From Cognaticolwellia beringensis (GTDB taxonomy: Bacteria; Pseudomonadota; Gammaproteobacteria; Enterobacterales; Alteromonadaceae), in NCBI RefSeq assembly GCF_002076895.1, contig NZ_CP020465.1, forward strand, positions 1,364,001 to 1,428,000: a stretch of DNA of 64,000 bases, read 5' to 3'. Shown here one piece after another: positions 35,366 through 45,489 of this stretch. The translations under genes were made by a program, and so were the position numbers. The notes under the pieces are model-generated. The model was not told where the DNA came from. It saw only the letters and a list, made by a program, of their open reading frames with translations, and ran no database searches. Every line of letters starts with the position of its first letter. The first letter of the stretch is position 1.

Positions 35366-35956
35366 TTACTCAACTGCGAGGGTATTTGCTATTTTTTTAG
35401 CTAATTGACCAACGCTTTTTCGCATCTGCTCTACGGCGTGCTCATAGCCATCTTGGTTTAGCGCTACTGTTAGATTAAAGTTATGCTCAGCTATTTCGCC
35501 TTTAAAGTCTTTATCTTGCAGCCAAAAAGTTCCGGTAAGTATGGCTTGAGATTGGTGAGTAGCATGAAATGCACTTACTTTAACGAATACGACATCGGTT
35601 GATGTTTCATGGTTTGAAGCTTCGGTGCTAATATAATTTACGCGACTATTTATATCATTTAAATCTTGCGATAAAGCTTCTAGAAAACTGCTCTGTAGAG
35701 GCTCAGCCCACATATGAAAGTGCGAGTAGTGCAGTTGATGACTGGAAAGCTGTAAAACTAAACTTGGTTGCTTTAAATAATCAGGTAGTTCTATTAGTGT
35801 AATGGCTATGTTTTGATTGTTTTTATTATGAATAGGGGCAGTGCTAGTGCTCGTTGGACTATTAAGTAAATAATATTGTGTTTTTTGTGGAGTATTAGCA
35901 CTACAAGCAGTGAGCAGTATAATTGACACAATAGAGGCTATTAATATCGGTTTCAT
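35366..35956 (-). CDS. pqiC: PqiC-family lipoprotein (ABC transport auxiliary)
   Basis: 196 residues with a lipobox (LTAC) near residue 17. A DUF330 domain follows: QYYLLNSP near the start, the IAITLIELPDYLKQPSLVLQ strand, and a central helical SSFLEALSQDLND. In E. coli PqiC is an outer-membrane lipoprotein that binds PqiB and completes the PqiABC bridge. The start codon shares one base with the pqiB stop (TAATG), so the genes are translationally coupled. Confidence 0.87.
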   Translation of the reverse strand: MKPILIASIVSIILLTACSANTPQKTQYYLLNSPTSTSTAPIHNKNNQNIAITLIELPDYLKQPSLVLQLSSHQLHYSHFHMWAEPLQSSFLEALSQDLNDINSRVNYISTEASNHETSTDVVFVKVSAFHATHQSQAILTGTFWLQDKDFKGEIAEHNFNLTVALNQDGYEHAVEQMRKSVGQLAKKIANTLAVE

Positions 35957-37611
35957 TATTGTGATCCATTTATTTTTGTTGGTATTGGCTCAGAACCTTC
36001 ACCACTATTAAATATTAAGCTATTAGGTTTGTGCTTTAGCTGATTAAGTAGAGGCTTTAATTCGTTCATTGTCGCCGTTAGGGTATGTAATGTGCTGCGC
36101 AGTTCTTCATACCCTTGAGAGCCAGATGATAAGTCTTTAGCTAATGTGGTAATGCCTTGCAAGGTTTTACTCAGTTCGCTGCTGATTTTTTGTTGCTCAA
36201 CTTGACCGAGTAATTTATCAATACTTTGGCCTACCTTTTGAATTTCATGTGCTGTTTGAGTGATTTCGAGCATTAATTGATTGGCATTTTTACTCATACT
36301 CTTGAGCGGGATATTGTTTAAGTTATCTATAAATTGTTCAGCTTTTGCTGTGATTTGTGAAAATTCATCGCCATTGGTTGGTATGATAGAATAGTCACCA
36401 TATTTTGCAATTTCATTGATCGGTTGGCCTTTATTATGCTGTAGATCAACGAATAGGCTACCGGTTAAGATATTACCTGTTCGAAGTACCGCTTTTAAGC
36501 CATTTTCAATCCAATAAACGTTTTGCTCAATCATCAAATTTTCGCCTACCTCATTATCAGGCAGTCCAACTCGACCAGGCTGTAAGCTGATGAGCACAGG
36601 AATTTTAAAATCTTCTTCTATTAACTGTGCTTGCTGACGCGAGCGGATTAAATTTGTTGACAGTACTTTACCTATTTGTACTCCTTTATACTCGACTGGA
36701 GCGCCAACTGACAGGCCTCTAATAGAGTCATTAACCAGTATTACAAACTCGATTGAGCGGCGATATCGTTCATCGTCAGCTTCCTCATAACTTGCGTAAA
36801 TATCATAATATGAGCGTTCGCCAATTTTCTCACCAATAGCCATACCTTTAGGTATACCGAATGTTACCCCATTGGTTAACATAGTCTCAAAATTCCCCGT
36901 TTTAACTGAAATACCATCGGCATTTAAATCGAACTGCAGACCACTAACATCCCAAAACTTGGTATTACTGGTAATAAGCTGATGATAAGGTGATTTAATA
37001 AAGACATTGTAATAAACAACACGCTCTTCAAAATTGAAATAGATATCTTCAAATTGTCCGACGGTTAAGCCTTTATAGATAATAGGGTCACCTTTCTTGT
37101 AAGCAAATTGGTCGTTGCTATTCAGGGTGATGTGTAGACCAGGGGTGCCCGCTGGTGTTAGCGGAGGTGAGTCTAAAGCATCAAATAAATGACGCTCGCT
37201 TTCACTTTTTCCTGGTGATATTTCAATGTAAACACCTGAAATTAAAGTACTTAGTCCCGAAATTCCGGCATGTGATATTTGTGGTGAAACTACCCAAAAC
37301 ATACTGTCGGTAACTAAGAATTGTTCTGCTGATTTTTTTATTTGTGCTTTTACAATTACGCCATTACCATTTTTATTGAGCTCAATTTTGATCACTTCAC
37401 CGATATCTACATTACGTGACTTAATTTTAGTTTTTCCTGCTTCCATGCCCTCTGCGGTCGGGAAATTGATGGTAATCGTTGAGCCTTCATTGCTCCATTG
37501 ATAATAAATCATCCAGCAGCCAATTAAGACCGCGATAACAGGAATAAACCAGATTGTAGATACGGTTTTAATTGGCTTTATTTTCGCGTCTGGTGTGTGT
37601 GTATCATTCAT
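35956..37611 (-). CDS. pqiB: PqiB-family MCE protein
   Basis: The ATG at 37611 gives an N-terminus of 18 residues before the membrane anchor (STIWFIPVIAVLIGCWMIYY), as in E. coli PqiB; an ATG at 37626 is possible. The 551-residue product carries three MCE domains (starting near NFPTAEGMEAGKTKIKSRN, TLNSNDQFAYKKGDPIIYKG and FVILVNDSIRGLSVGAPVEYKG), then a C-terminal coiled coil (about 430-540). MCE rings and the coiled coil form the lipid-conducting tube. It overlaps pqiA by 8 bp and touches pqiC. Confidence 0.88.
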   Translation of the reverse strand: MNDTHTPDAKIKPIKTVSTIWFIPVIAVLIGCWMIYYQWSNEGSTITINFPTAEGMEAGKTKIKSRNVDIGEVIKIELNKNGNGVIVKAQIKKSAEQFLVTDSMFWVVSPQISHAGISGLSTLISGVYIEISPGKSESERHLFDALDSPPLTPAGTPGLHITLNSNDQFAYKKGDPIIYKGLTVGQFEDIYFNFEERVVYYNVFIKSPYHQLITSNTKFWDVSGLQFDLNADGISVKTGNFETMLTNGVTFGIPKGMAIGEKIGERSYYDIYASYEEADDERYRRSIEFVILVNDSIRGLSVGAPVEYKGVQIGKVLSTNLIRSRQQAQLIEEDFKIPVLISLQPGRVGLPDNEVGENLMIEQNVYWIENGLKAVLRTGNILTGSLFVDLQHNKGQPINEIAKYGDYSIIPTNGDEFSQITAKAEQFIDNLNNIPLKSMSKNANQLMLEITQTAHEIQKVGQSIDKLLGQVEQQKISSELSKTLQGITTLAKDLSSGSQGYEELRSTLHTLTATMNELKPLLNQLKHKPNSLIFNSGEGSEPIPTKINGSQ

Positions 37612-38794
37612 ATTTTTTTCTATCATTCCAAATCAATTGAGGTTCAAAACTCATGGCCGCCAGCATGGTGACAATAACTAAGCCTGAAAATGCTAATGTA
37701 GCAGCACCGGGTGTAATGCTCATAGTCGGTCCAAGTTGAATTAAACTCGCTAGAATAATAACCACAAAAACATCGATCATTGACCAGCGACCAACGAATT
37801 CAGCCATCCGATACAATTTAACTCTTTGTAAGCTTAATCTATGACTTTGTTTTTGAACACTATAATTTAACCAAGCCAGCACTAATATTTTAGCTACGGG
37901 TATAACAACACTGGCAAAAAATACAATCGCAGCAATAGGGTAAGAGCCTCCTTTCCAGAGTAAAATAACCCCTCCAATAATGGTGCTAGGATCGTTTTGA
38001 CCTAAAAAGTGTGTTGTCATGATCGGGAGTGTATTTGCTGGTATGTATAATATTACCGCGGTAATAAGTAGCGCCCATGTCTTTTGCACACTCAGTGCAT
38101 GGGTTATTGGGTTTTCTTGAGCGACTTTAGACTGACTTTGTTGTATTTCTATTTTATGTGCTTTTTCAACTTTAGCTAATAATTGGTAAAGCTCACGTTT
38201 ATCAATATGCAAAATCACTATTGTCATTGAAAGCGCAAATAAAATAAAAGCATAAAATGATAACCCTAGTTCTATTTCTGCCATTGAAATAATTTTAATT
38301 AAACTAACCAAGGCGCCGATTAGAAATATTTCTACCATGCTCCAAGGTAATAATTTAAAAACCATCGCTAATACTTTTCGGCCGTGCTTGGGGTATAAAC
38401 CTTTATTCATCGGGATAAGTAAATAAATAACTGATAATAAAACAACGGTGGGGATGGCAAAAATAGTAAGAAATTCAATCAGTGCTAAAAGTTGGTAATT
38501 ATTGTCGATTAACACAAAAAAACTTGTGATGGCGTCAAAATGATTTTCTAAACCATTTGCACTAAAAGACAAAAATTTAAAAGGTAATGACGCGATTAAA
38601 AATATTAATGCAGTAATGGCGAAAGCGACAATTCTTTCATTAGCATTACGATGAATTGCACTTAAGGTATAGCCGCAACGGGGGCATTGTGCTTTTTGAC
38701 TTTCTTTTAATATGGGTAAGTTTACAGTCAATGCACATTCGTAGCACTGAACTTCAACGGTATATATTTCCGTGGTTTGCAAGTTTTCTGGCAT
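37604..38794 (-). CDS. pqiA: PqiA-family membrane protein
   Basis: The ATG at 38794 gives MPENLQTTEIYTVEVQCYEC; earlier ATGs at 38812 and 38860 are possible. Two zinc-ribbon-like cysteine pairs (CYEC and CPRC) are followed by the first PqiA domain of four helices. A second, homologous four-helix domain follows (QKTWALLITAVILYIPANTLP). PqiA is the inner-membrane partner of PqiB. The tetra-Cys motif of the first half is present, but I see no corresponding CxxC pair before the second half, as far as I can read. Stress-induced in E. coli via SoxS. Confidence 0.86.
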   Translation of the reverse strand: MPENLQTTEIYTVEVQCYECALTVNLPILKESQKAQCPRCGYTLSAIHRNANERIVAFAITALIFLIASLPFKFLSFSANGLENHFDAITSFFVLIDNNYQLLALIEFLTIFAIPTVVLLSVIYLLIPMNKGLYPKHGRKVLAMVFKLLPWSMVEIFLIGALVSLIKIISMAEIELGLSFYAFILFALSMTIVILHIDKRELYQLLAKVEKAHKIEIQQSQSKVAQENPITHALSVQKTWALLITAVILYIPANTLPIMTTHFLGQNDPSTIIGGVILLWKGGSYPIAAIVFFASVVIPVAKILVLAWLNYSVQKQSHRLSLQRVKLYRMAEFVGRWSMIDVFVVIILASLIQLGPTMSITPGAATLAFSGLVIVTMLAAMSFEPQLIWNDRKKYE

Positions 38795-38934
38795 TATAAA
38801 TGCCGTCCTCATTTTAAATACTTTGTCATAGTTTAAATTAGCATAAAATAGACACATCAAACTAAATTATTTTAACTAAAAGATAGTATTACGGGTAATA
38901 TTGACCAGTATTCAAGCTTTTTATCTCTTTAGCT

Positions 38935-39609
38935 TTATTTATTAGTATTAAGTACTTTTATAAGCGCTTTAATATGAGCTTGTAATTCAGGCACTACCTT
39001 GTCTTCAAACCAAGGGTTTTTCTTTAACCAAATATTATTTCGTGGACTAGGGTGCGGTATAGGCATAATTGCAGGGCAAGTACTACGATAATATTTTTGC
39101 CAATTTTTTACCGTTGCTGTTAATGTTTGCTCATTATTATCGGGCAGGTGCCAATGTTGAGCATAACTGCCAATGGCAACAATTAACTCTAGTTGAGGTA
39201 ATTGTTGGAGTAATTTATCACGCCATTTTAGTGCGCATTCAGATCGTGGGGCTAAGTCTCCTGATTTTGCTTTTCCAGGATAACAAAATGCCATGGGCAA
39301 AATGGCAAAAATATCAGCATTGTAAAAAAGCGCAGAATCAACACCTAACCACTGCCTAAGTCGTTCGCCGCTTTTATCATCAAAAGGTATGCTTGATTGA
39401 TGTGCTTTAAGTCCCGGTGCTTGGCCCGCAATAAGAACTTTAGCCGATGGCGATATTTGTAATACTGGATTTACCCCTAGAGGTAAAAAATCCTGACAAA
39501 GGGTGCATTGATGAATATCATCAATTAATCGGATAAACAAATCAGACACTGGAGTGAACCTTGCGTTGTTGGTATTTTTATATCTAGATAATAAGTTTAA
39601 ATATAGCAA
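38935..39609 (-). CDS. Uracil-DNA glycosylase family protein with 4Fe-4S ligands
   Basis: 224 residues. Motif A is AGQAPGLKAHQSSIPFDDKSG (in two parts), and the C-terminal active-site motif is HPSPRN. Four cysteines, Cys35-x2-Cys38 and Cys109-x15-Cys125, are spaced as in family-4-type 4Fe-4S uracil-DNA glycosylases. The GQAPG and HPSPRN sequences differ from the classic UngA GQDPYH and HPSPLS. It is likely a base-excision enzyme of unknown lesion range. A GTG at 39549 could be the real start, since the first 20 residues are not conserved-looking. An inverted repeat lies 20 bases upstream. Confidence 0.82.
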   Translation of the reverse strand: MLYLNLLSRYKNTNNARFTPVSDLFIRLIDDIHQCTLCQDFLPLGVNPVLQISPSAKVLIAGQAPGLKAHQSSIPFDDKSGERLRQWLGVDSALFYNADIFAILPMAFCYPGKAKSGDLAPRSECALKWRDKLLQQLPQLELIVAIGSYAQHWHLPDNNEQTLTATVKNWQKYYRSTCPAIMPIPHPSPRNNIWLKKNPWFEDKVVPELQAHIKALIKVLNTNK

Positions 39610-39627
39610 TCACTCCCTTCAGTGAAA

Positions 39628-39672
39628 ACGATACTAGTCAATAATATCGCTTTTATTTTTGACTAGTGTCGT
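39628..39672. repeat. Imperfect inverted repeat upstream of the UDG-like gene
   Basis: ACGATACTAGTCAA and its reverse complement with one mismatch (14-base arms) around a 17-base spacer, just upstream of the UDG start. It may be an operator, or a terminator-like structure in the divergent region. No known regulator site matches. Confidence 0.5.
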
Positions 39673-39837
39673 ATTATGCCAATTTCACTCACTATTTGAT
39701 CATGATTGTTGTCAGGCAATTATGCTGCTTACTCGGTAATACAGCGGTCCTTTGTCTTGAACAACGAGTTGTTAACATAAATGCTTTATATTTGGCTATT
39801 TTTCAGGGTATAAAGTAGACCAACTAATTAATGAATT

Positions 39838-39846
39838 TGGTATAAT
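39838..39846 (+). promoter_or_regulatory. Extended -10 promoter for the M14 peptidase gene
   Basis: TGGTATAAT, identical to the element before the DUF2750 gene at 20261, lies about 50 bases before the start at 39897. The -35 region is poor, as is usual with a TGn extension. Confidence 0.5.
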
Positions 39847-39896
39847 ATAATTTATAACCGTGAAAAACGTAGTAATAAAACTTATTAGGTAACTAT

Positions 39897-40814
39897 ATGA
39901 ATACAGAAGCAGCATACCCTATTGGTGAGTTAGGTAAAAAATGGACTGATGGTGATAAGGAAATATGGTTTCAACAACAACAAAAAAAACGTAGTTACTT
40001 TGACGAAGTTGTCACTAAATTAGATAGTTTAAATGAGCATTTTATTATTGAACAGTATGGCAGCTTGCTCTACGACGCCGAAAACTATCCATTATATGCT
40101 TTAAAATCCTTAAATTGGTTAGAAGATAAGCCCACTATTTTAATTACTGGTGGCGTACACGGTTATGAAACAAGTGGTGTTCAGGGCGCTATTCGGTTTC
40201 TACAAACAGCTGCTCAGCCATTTCAAGAAGCGTTCAACTTTGTGGTTTTACCCTGTATTAGTCCGTGGGGTTATGAAACAATTAACCGTTGGAACCCGCT
40301 AAGTATCGATCCTAATCGCTCATTTTATGAAAATAGTCCAGCACAAGAATCATTAGCTGTTATGCAGTTTATGAAAACATTGGGTCTTGAGTTCATGGCG
40401 CATATTGATCTACATGAGACCACCGATTCCGATAATAGTGAGTTTAGACCAGCACTTGCCGCCAGAGATGCTATTGAACAGAAAAGCTGGAATATACCTG
40501 ACGGTTTTTATTTGGTAGGTGATAGCGCTAAACCCCAAGCCTTGTTTCAAAAAGCGATTATTGCTTCAGTAGAAAAAATCACTCATATTGCTCCTGCTGA
40601 TAATGACGATAAATTGATCGGCGTGCCTTTAGCCCAAGTTGGTGTGATTAACTATGCTGCTCGTGAATTAGGTTTATGTATGGGCTTGACTGAAGCACCA
40701 TATGTTACAACTACTGAAGTTTACCCAGATAGCCCAAGCGCCGATGATGAAACTTGTATTCTTGCTCAAGTAGCTGTTATTACTGGAGCATTAAACTATT
40801 TAATAACGCTTTAA
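39897..40814 (+). CDS. M14-family zinc metallopeptidase (carboxypeptidase-like)
   Basis: 305 residues. Zinc ligands are His88 and Glu91 in GGVHGYETSG, and His173 in HIDLHETTD. The substrate-carboxylate Arg is in DPNRSF (residues 138-142), and the likely general base is Glu in TEAPY near residue 273. There is no signal peptide, so it acts in the cytoplasm. It resembles the M14 succinylglutamate-desuccinylase/deacylase-like branch rather than secreted carboxypeptidase A. The substrate is unknown. Confidence 0.83.
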   Translation: MNTEAAYPIGELGKKWTDGDKEIWFQQQQKKRSYFDEVVTKLDSLNEHFIIEQYGSLLYDAENYPLYALKSLNWLEDKPTILITGGVHGYETSGVQGAIRFLQTAAQPFQEAFNFVVLPCISPWGYETINRWNPLSIDPNRSFYENSPAQESLAVMQFMKTLGLEFMAHIDLHETTDSDNSEFRPALAARDAIEQKSWNIPDGFYLVGDSAKPQALFQKAIIASVEKITHIAPADNDDKLIGVPLAQVGVINYAARELGLCMGLTEAPYVTTTEVYPDSPSADDETCILAQVAVITGALNYLITL

Positions 40815-40897
40815 CCAAGGGATTTAAGAGATATTACCTTGCATAATAAGTAATTCATGTTATTTTTCTTTGATAAATTAATTTAGGATGGTTTTTC

Positions 40898-41470
40898 ATG
40901 CCAAAAGCTAGTGATATAAAAAAGAATGCCGCGATAGAATATAACGGTAAAGTAATGATTATTAGAGATATTGAACGTTCAGTACCGCAAGGTCGAGCCG
41001 GCGGTAGTTTATACAGAATGCGTATGTATGATGTAGTGACTGGCGGTAAAGTTGATGAAACGTTTAAAGCTGACGATATGCTCAATTTTGCTGACTTAAC
41101 ACGTCGTCCAGCAATGTTTTCTTATATTGACGGTGAAGAATATGTCTTTATGGATAACGAAGATTACACGCCATATAATTTGAATGAATCTTCAGTCGCG
41201 GATGAAATATTATTCATTAATGAAGAGACTCAAGGTTTACAAGTGATTATTGTTGACGGTGTACCGGTTGCTATTGATTTACCGTCAAGTGTTGAATTAG
41301 TGATCACTGAAACAGACCCTTCAATTAAAGGGGGTTCGGCTACTGCTCGAACTAAGCCAGCTATTTTATCAACGGGCTTAACGGTGCAAGTGCCTGAGCA
41401 TATTTCAATCGGCGATAAAATTAAAATCAATACAGAAGAGCGTAAATTTATGGGCCGAGCTGATAAATAA
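40898..41470 (+). CDS. yeiP: EF-P-like protein YeiP/EfpL
   Basis: 190 residues of the YeiP (EfpL) subfamily: three beta-barrel domains, with the loop at residues 29-37 (RSVPQGRAG) that carries the Arg tip in place of the modified Lys of [18 protein letters not shown] follows. It binds the ribosomal E site and relieves stalling on polyproline and other motifs. A strong terminator lies about 70 bp downstream. Confidence 0.9.
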   Translation: MPKASDIKKNAAIEYNGKVMIIRDIERSVPQGRAGGSLYRMRMYDVVTGGKVDETFKADDMLNFADLTRRPAMFSYIDGEEYVFMDNEDYTPYNLNESSVADEILFINEETQGLQVIIVDGVPVAIDLPSSVELVITETDPSIKGGSATARTKPAILSTGLTVQVPEHISIGDKIKINTEERKFMGRADK

Positions 41471-41536
41471 CGCTTTGCGGTTAAATTTCGGCATCACCTA
41501 AGTATGCTTCTGGTGATGTTGGCTAAGTAATATATT

Positions 41537-41568
41537 AAAAAACCAGTTAATTCGTTAACTGGTTTTTT
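41537..41568 (+). terminator. Strong intrinsic terminator after yeiP
   Basis: A stem of AAAAAACCAGTTAA and complement with a TTCG loop, ending in TTTTTT and then AATTTTT. Textbook bidirectional intrinsic terminator. Confidence 0.85.
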
Positions 41569-41622
41569 AATTTTTAGGTGACCCTTTAAATATTCACGAA
41601 ATAACGGTTATGAGTAATAGAT

Positions 41623-42174
41623 ATGAGCATAAAATTTAGTCCGCTTAGCAAATATGACGTTAACTATTCAAATGTTATAGAACTTTATAAGGAAGCATTC
41701 ACGACAGTTAGACGTGTACCATCATGGATCCTTAAATACATGATGAGAAATGGAAAAATAGGTTTTAGCGTGCTTTATGAAAATGATACTTGGATAGGTT
41801 TAATCTATATAACTGAGTATAAAGATATTATTTTTGTCCATTTTTTTGCAATATCTGCATCTCAGCGTTCAACGGGTTATGGCAGCAAAGTAGTCGATGC
41901 AATGAAAGAGATATATTCTGATCACAGAATTGTACTTAATATTGAAGAGCTTGAAGAACAGTCAGAAAACTACCCGCAGCGGTTGAAGCGAAAGGCGTTT
42001 TATGAAAAGAATGGCTTCAGTTCTTCAGGGTATATTGTTAAAGAGCCAGAAGAGCGGCTTGAGATGCTTATACTCGGTGGATTTATCAGTAAAGAAGAGA
42101 TAGAGGCAATGTATAAAAATCTTTTCGGGGGAGTTCTTGGTTTCCTATATCGGCCTAAAGTAATAAAGCTCTGA
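41623..42174 (+). CDS. GNAT family N-acetyltransferase
   Basis: 183 residues of one GNAT domain: the acetyl-CoA P-loop is around SASQRSTGYGSKVVDAMKE (residues about 83-101). A preceding beta strand is FVHFFAI, and the later FYEKNGFSSSG is the canonical final loop. The substrate is unknown. It sits alone between the yeiP terminator and a gene-poor stretch. Base composition is ordinary. Confidence 0.82.
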   Translation: MSIKFSPLSKYDVNYSNVIELYKEAFTTVRRVPSWILKYMMRNGKIGFSVLYENDTWIGLIYITEYKDIIFVHFFAISASQRSTGYGSKVVDAMKEIYSDHRIVLNIEELEEQSENYPQRLKRKAFYEKNGFSSSGYIVKEPEERLEMLILGGFISKEEIEAMYKNLFGGVLGFLYRPKVIKL

Positions 42175-42828
42175 TAAATAATTTATGTCTCTGCCAAAAG
42201 CAATACGCTCAAGGGGATGAATTATCTATTGCGATCCTGTTGACCTTTAATTCGAACGTTTGCGACTGTCACCTCTTGGCATATAGAAGCCCCTTTTGAT
42301 ACAGGTTTATATTCTTGGAAAAGCGCCCGAATATGTCGTGAGCAATACTTCGGATTAAATTTAGTATCGATAACGCCATGTTAAGCGACCAAACTGTTGG
42401 CGGACATTATTCTTGTAGTGAAATAGCCAACTTATCTTTCCGTTATAGTCACTGTTAGTAAACTCTAAGTAAAGGTTTTGATATTTAGCAAGTGATTGAC
42501 GCTGCAACTGCTCCTGTTATTGCTCTGAATAATAAGATGTAAATTCGGGTGGTATTGCTTGAAACATTTAATGGCATAGGTGCTGATTATGTTGAAAATT
42601 AATTGAGTGTGTTTAGGTTTATGGAGGATATTAAATAATAGTCGCATCAAAGGAGGCGTTATAATTTTAAATTTCAAGTCCTCAAACCAAAAGGCAGCAT
42701 AAACATCGATTTTGTAAAGAGTTATAGGTGATTAAACTTACTTTGTCAGCTAAGTTTATTTTGATACTCATTGAAATATAAAGCGCTAGAAAAAGGGTCT
42801 TGGTCTCAGCGCTACACTCAGTTATATT
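42175..42828. other. Gene-poor region between GNAT and chemotaxis receptor genes
   Basis: About 650 bases with no gene I can support. Around 42240-42380 a frame reads FATVTSWHIEAPFDTG and then LYSWKSARICREQYFG before stopping, which looks like decayed coding sequence of unknown origin. A minus-strand open frame (42465-42677) has no ribosome site. Confidence 0.35.
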
Positions 42829-44820
42829 ATGGCTACATTTACGACCATTAAACGATTTGCTATGAATATTCGCTCTAAACTAACGTTAAGTTTTGCAGCT
42901 ACAGTTATTGTGCCTATTATTGCTATTGCGATTGTCAGCATATCAATGACGATCTCTAAATCTTCAACAAGCTTTGTCGAACGCACTCAAGATGAGTTAA
43001 GACAAGTAGACAACGGCTTTCAACTGTTTTTTCAACAAATAAAAGCTAATGTAAAATTTTTAGCTGAAAATACGCTAACAGCTCAACTTCCTGATAATAC
43101 TCATACCTATATTGGCGCTGATCATATGATGGTGCCGAAAAATGACTCTGTCGAAGAATTAGATTTATATAAGCTTTATGAAGACTTTGGTACATCCCAC
43201 CCTGATTTACTCTATGTATACACAGGCACCAAAGACGGTGGTTTTGTTCAATATCCATTAGAAGAGCTTGGAGGTTATGATCCAAGAGAACGTCCTTGGT
43301 ATAAACAAGCACTAGCTTCTCCTAATGCTCCAATTATTACCGAAGCATATCAGGATGTCATAGGAAAACCCGTAGTAACTTCTGCTTTAGTGGTTAAAAA
43401 TAAGCAAGGCGATATCGTCGGTGTACAAGGCCTAGATGTTACCCTTTCAACCTTAACGGATATATTGAGTAATACAAAACTAGGTGAAAGCGGTTACCTC
43501 ATTCTAATTGATGATTCAGGTACGGTATTAGCTGATGCAAAAACACCAGAGAATAACTTCAAAAATCTTAAAGATCTTTCATCGCCATTATTTTCTATAT
43601 TACAAAAAGCACCTAATCAACAGCATTTTTCTACCGAGCATTTAGGTGAAAGTGTTAATGTTGCAAGTTATTATTCCAAAGAATTAAAGTGGCGTTTTGT
43701 TGGTGTTATTCATAGTGATGAAATTTTAGCGCCTGCATATAGTATGAGTATGACCATTACCGTGATTGCCTTAATCATGGTGACATTATTTATTGCTATA
43801 GGGTTTTGGTTAGCCAATCGTATTGTTCAACCGATAAATCGTGTCGCCGAAGGTTTACGTGATATTGCGCAAGGTGAGGGAAATTTAACTAAGCGACTAG
43901 ACATTATTGGTCAAGATGAAGTAAGTGAGTTAGCTCAATGGTTTAATCAATTCTTAGATTCAATTCATCAGCTTGTTGTGGATATTAAAGCCTGTGCATC
44001 GACATTAAATGTGGCGGCTAATGAATCAGGCTTACAAATCGCTGATGTAAAAGCTGTCAGCCATCAACAAGAACAATCTATAGATAATGTGAATAATCTT
44101 ATTGCAACCATGACAGATATAGCGCATCAAACTTCAAGTGATTGCCAAGAAAGTTCTACGACTATAATGAAAACTGAAGAGTATTCAAAAAAGGGAACTG
44201 CATTAATTTCTGTCACGGTAAGTGAAGTGAGTTCATTAAATCAATCGTTAAGTGAATCATCTCAATCGATGAAGTCACTTGAAATGGAAAGCGAAAATAT
44301 TACAAAAATATTAGATGTTATTAGGAGCATAGCTGAGCAAACTAACCTGTTAGCACTTAATGCGGCTATTGAAGCGGCAAGAGCTGGTGAACAAGGGCGA
44401 GGTTTTGCTGTAGTCGCAGATGAAGTAAGAACATTAGCGCAACGCTCGCGAAGCGCTACCGAAGAAATTGATACGGTATTGATGAACTTGCTGGATAAAA
44501 CACGTGTTGTTTCTCAACAAATGGGCGTGAATGTCAAACAATCGACACAGACTATTGAAAAGATTGAACAAGCGAACCAATCATTTAACGAAATCAGTTC
44601 TTTGGTTGGACAAGTGAAGGAAAATATTTCACGTATTACTCACGCCGCTGATCAACAACGCAGTTCATCAGACTTGATTAATGACAATATTAGTGGGATT
44701 AATCAATCGGCAAAAGGCATTGTTGATACCGCTGATACACTGGCCGATGGATCGAATGATTTACTCGTGGTATCAAAAGACTTAACAAATTTAGTGGGTC
44801 GCTTTAAAGTCAGTAATTAA
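42829..44820 (+). CDS. Methyl-accepting chemotaxis protein with dCache sensor
   Basis: 663 residues (an ATG at 42862 would start at [11 protein letters not shown] and fits the family better). TM1 is at about 20-42, then a periplasmic double-Cache domain (about 45-300, with [14 protein letters not shown] and the KPVVTSALV strand). TM2 is at about 308-330, HAMP at 330-385, and the signalling hairpin tip at [20 protein letters not shown]. No C-terminal CheR pentapeptide is seen. The dCache group often senses amino acids or small organic acids; the ligand here is unknown. Confidence 0.9.
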   Translation: MATFTTIKRFAMNIRSKLTLSFAATVIVPIIAIAIVSISMTISKSSTSFVERTQDELRQVDNGFQLFFQQIKANVKFLAENTLTAQLPDNTHTYIGADHMMVPKNDSVEELDLYKLYEDFGTSHPDLLYVYTGTKDGGFVQYPLEELGGYDPRERPWYKQALASPNAPIITEAYQDVIGKPVVTSALVVKNKQGDIVGVQGLDVTLSTLTDILSNTKLGESGYLILIDDSGTVLADAKTPENNFKNLKDLSSPLFSILQKAPNQQHFSTEHLGESVNVASYYSKELKWRFVGVIHSDEILAPAYSMSMTITVIALIMVTLFIAIGFWLANRIVQPINRVAEGLRDIAQGEGNLTKRLDIIGQDEVSELAQWFNQFLDSIHQLVVDIKACASTLNVAANESGLQIADVKAVSHQQEQSIDNVNNLIATMTDIAHQTSSDCQESSTTIMKTEEYSKKGTALISVTVSEVSSLNQSLSESSQSMKSLEMESENITKILDVIRSIAEQTNLLALNAAIEAARAGEQGRGFAVVADEVRTLAQRSRSATEEIDTVLMNLLDKTRVVSQQMGVNVKQSTQTIEKIEQANQSFNEISSLVGQVKENISRITHAADQQRSSSDLINDNISGINQSAKGIVDTADTLADGSNDLLVVSKDLTNLVGRFKVSN

Positions 44821-44845
44821 CACGTAATATTAGTACTAAGTGATA

Positions 44846-44885
44846 AGCCAGTATATTTTAACCATTTATACTGGTTTTATTTTAA
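44846..44885 (+). terminator. Terminator after the chemotaxis receptor gene
   Basis: CCAGTATA and complement (8 bp) with an 11-base loop and a TTTTATTTT tail, about 30 bases after the stop. Confidence 0.7.
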
Positions 44886-44973
44886 GTGATAAATCTTCGG
44901 TATTTCGGTTAATTATTGGCACAAAGGTGTCAAAGATACTGTAAATACGTCATTAAATAATAAAGACATTACT

Positions 44974-45489
44974 TTAAATTAATTCAGCAACGATACGTTT
45001 TAACAAGAATGTTTCACGTTCAATCGACAAGCCTTTTTTCTCACTGTTTTTTATCACATATTCATTATGATTGATGGCCTCGTGAATATTCATCCAAAGT
45101 GCTTGCATACCATTTCGTAATTCATGGGCTTCAAATTCTGGTGCTAGTAGCTCCTGATCAATTTCGCAGGTATAACAATAAGAAAGCATATGCATTACAT
45201 CAAAATCTGCTTTATACCAATTACGATACTCCTCATAACAGCCAAATGCTTGCACGTTGGTGACGTTTTGCGCACCGGTTTCTTCGCGTAATTCACGTAT
45301 TAAGCCAGTAATATTATCTTCGCCATCGTCAATACCGCCTCCAGGTAAGCTGTAATCGTGATATCGCTTGGTATAAAGCAGGAGGATATTCTCACCTTTT
45401 AATACAATGGCGCGCGTTGCTTTACGTGTAAATTGGTGATTAATATTTGGATGTAAATCGGATACTTGTGTTGATTTTAATAGACGCAT
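44974..45489 (-). CDS. NUDIX hydrolase
   Basis: 171 residues. A complete Nudix box, GGIDDGEDNITGLIRELREE followed by TG, gives G-x5-E-x7-RE-x2-EE-x-G, so the metal-binding Glu residues are present. The preceding strand VLKGENILLLYTKRYHDYSLPGG resembles 8-oxo-dGTPase/MutT-like and ADP-ribose-type NUDIX enzymes (listed here in parts). The substrate cannot be read from sequence. It is cytoplasmic and monocistronic. Confidence 0.86.
   Translation of the reverse strand: MRLLKSTQVSDLHPNINHQFTRKATRAIVLKGENILLLYTKRYHDYSLPGGGIDDGEDNITGLIRELREETGAQNVTNVQAFGCYEEYRNWYKADFDVMHMLSYCYTCEIDQELLAPEFEAHELRNGMQALWMNIHEAINHNEYVIKNSEKKGLSIERETFLLKRIVAELI

Noticed and set aside
42465..42677. 70-codon open frame on the minus strand
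   Set aside because: No ribosome site, AT-driven composition and no family resemblance; lies in a gene-poor gap and is probably chance.
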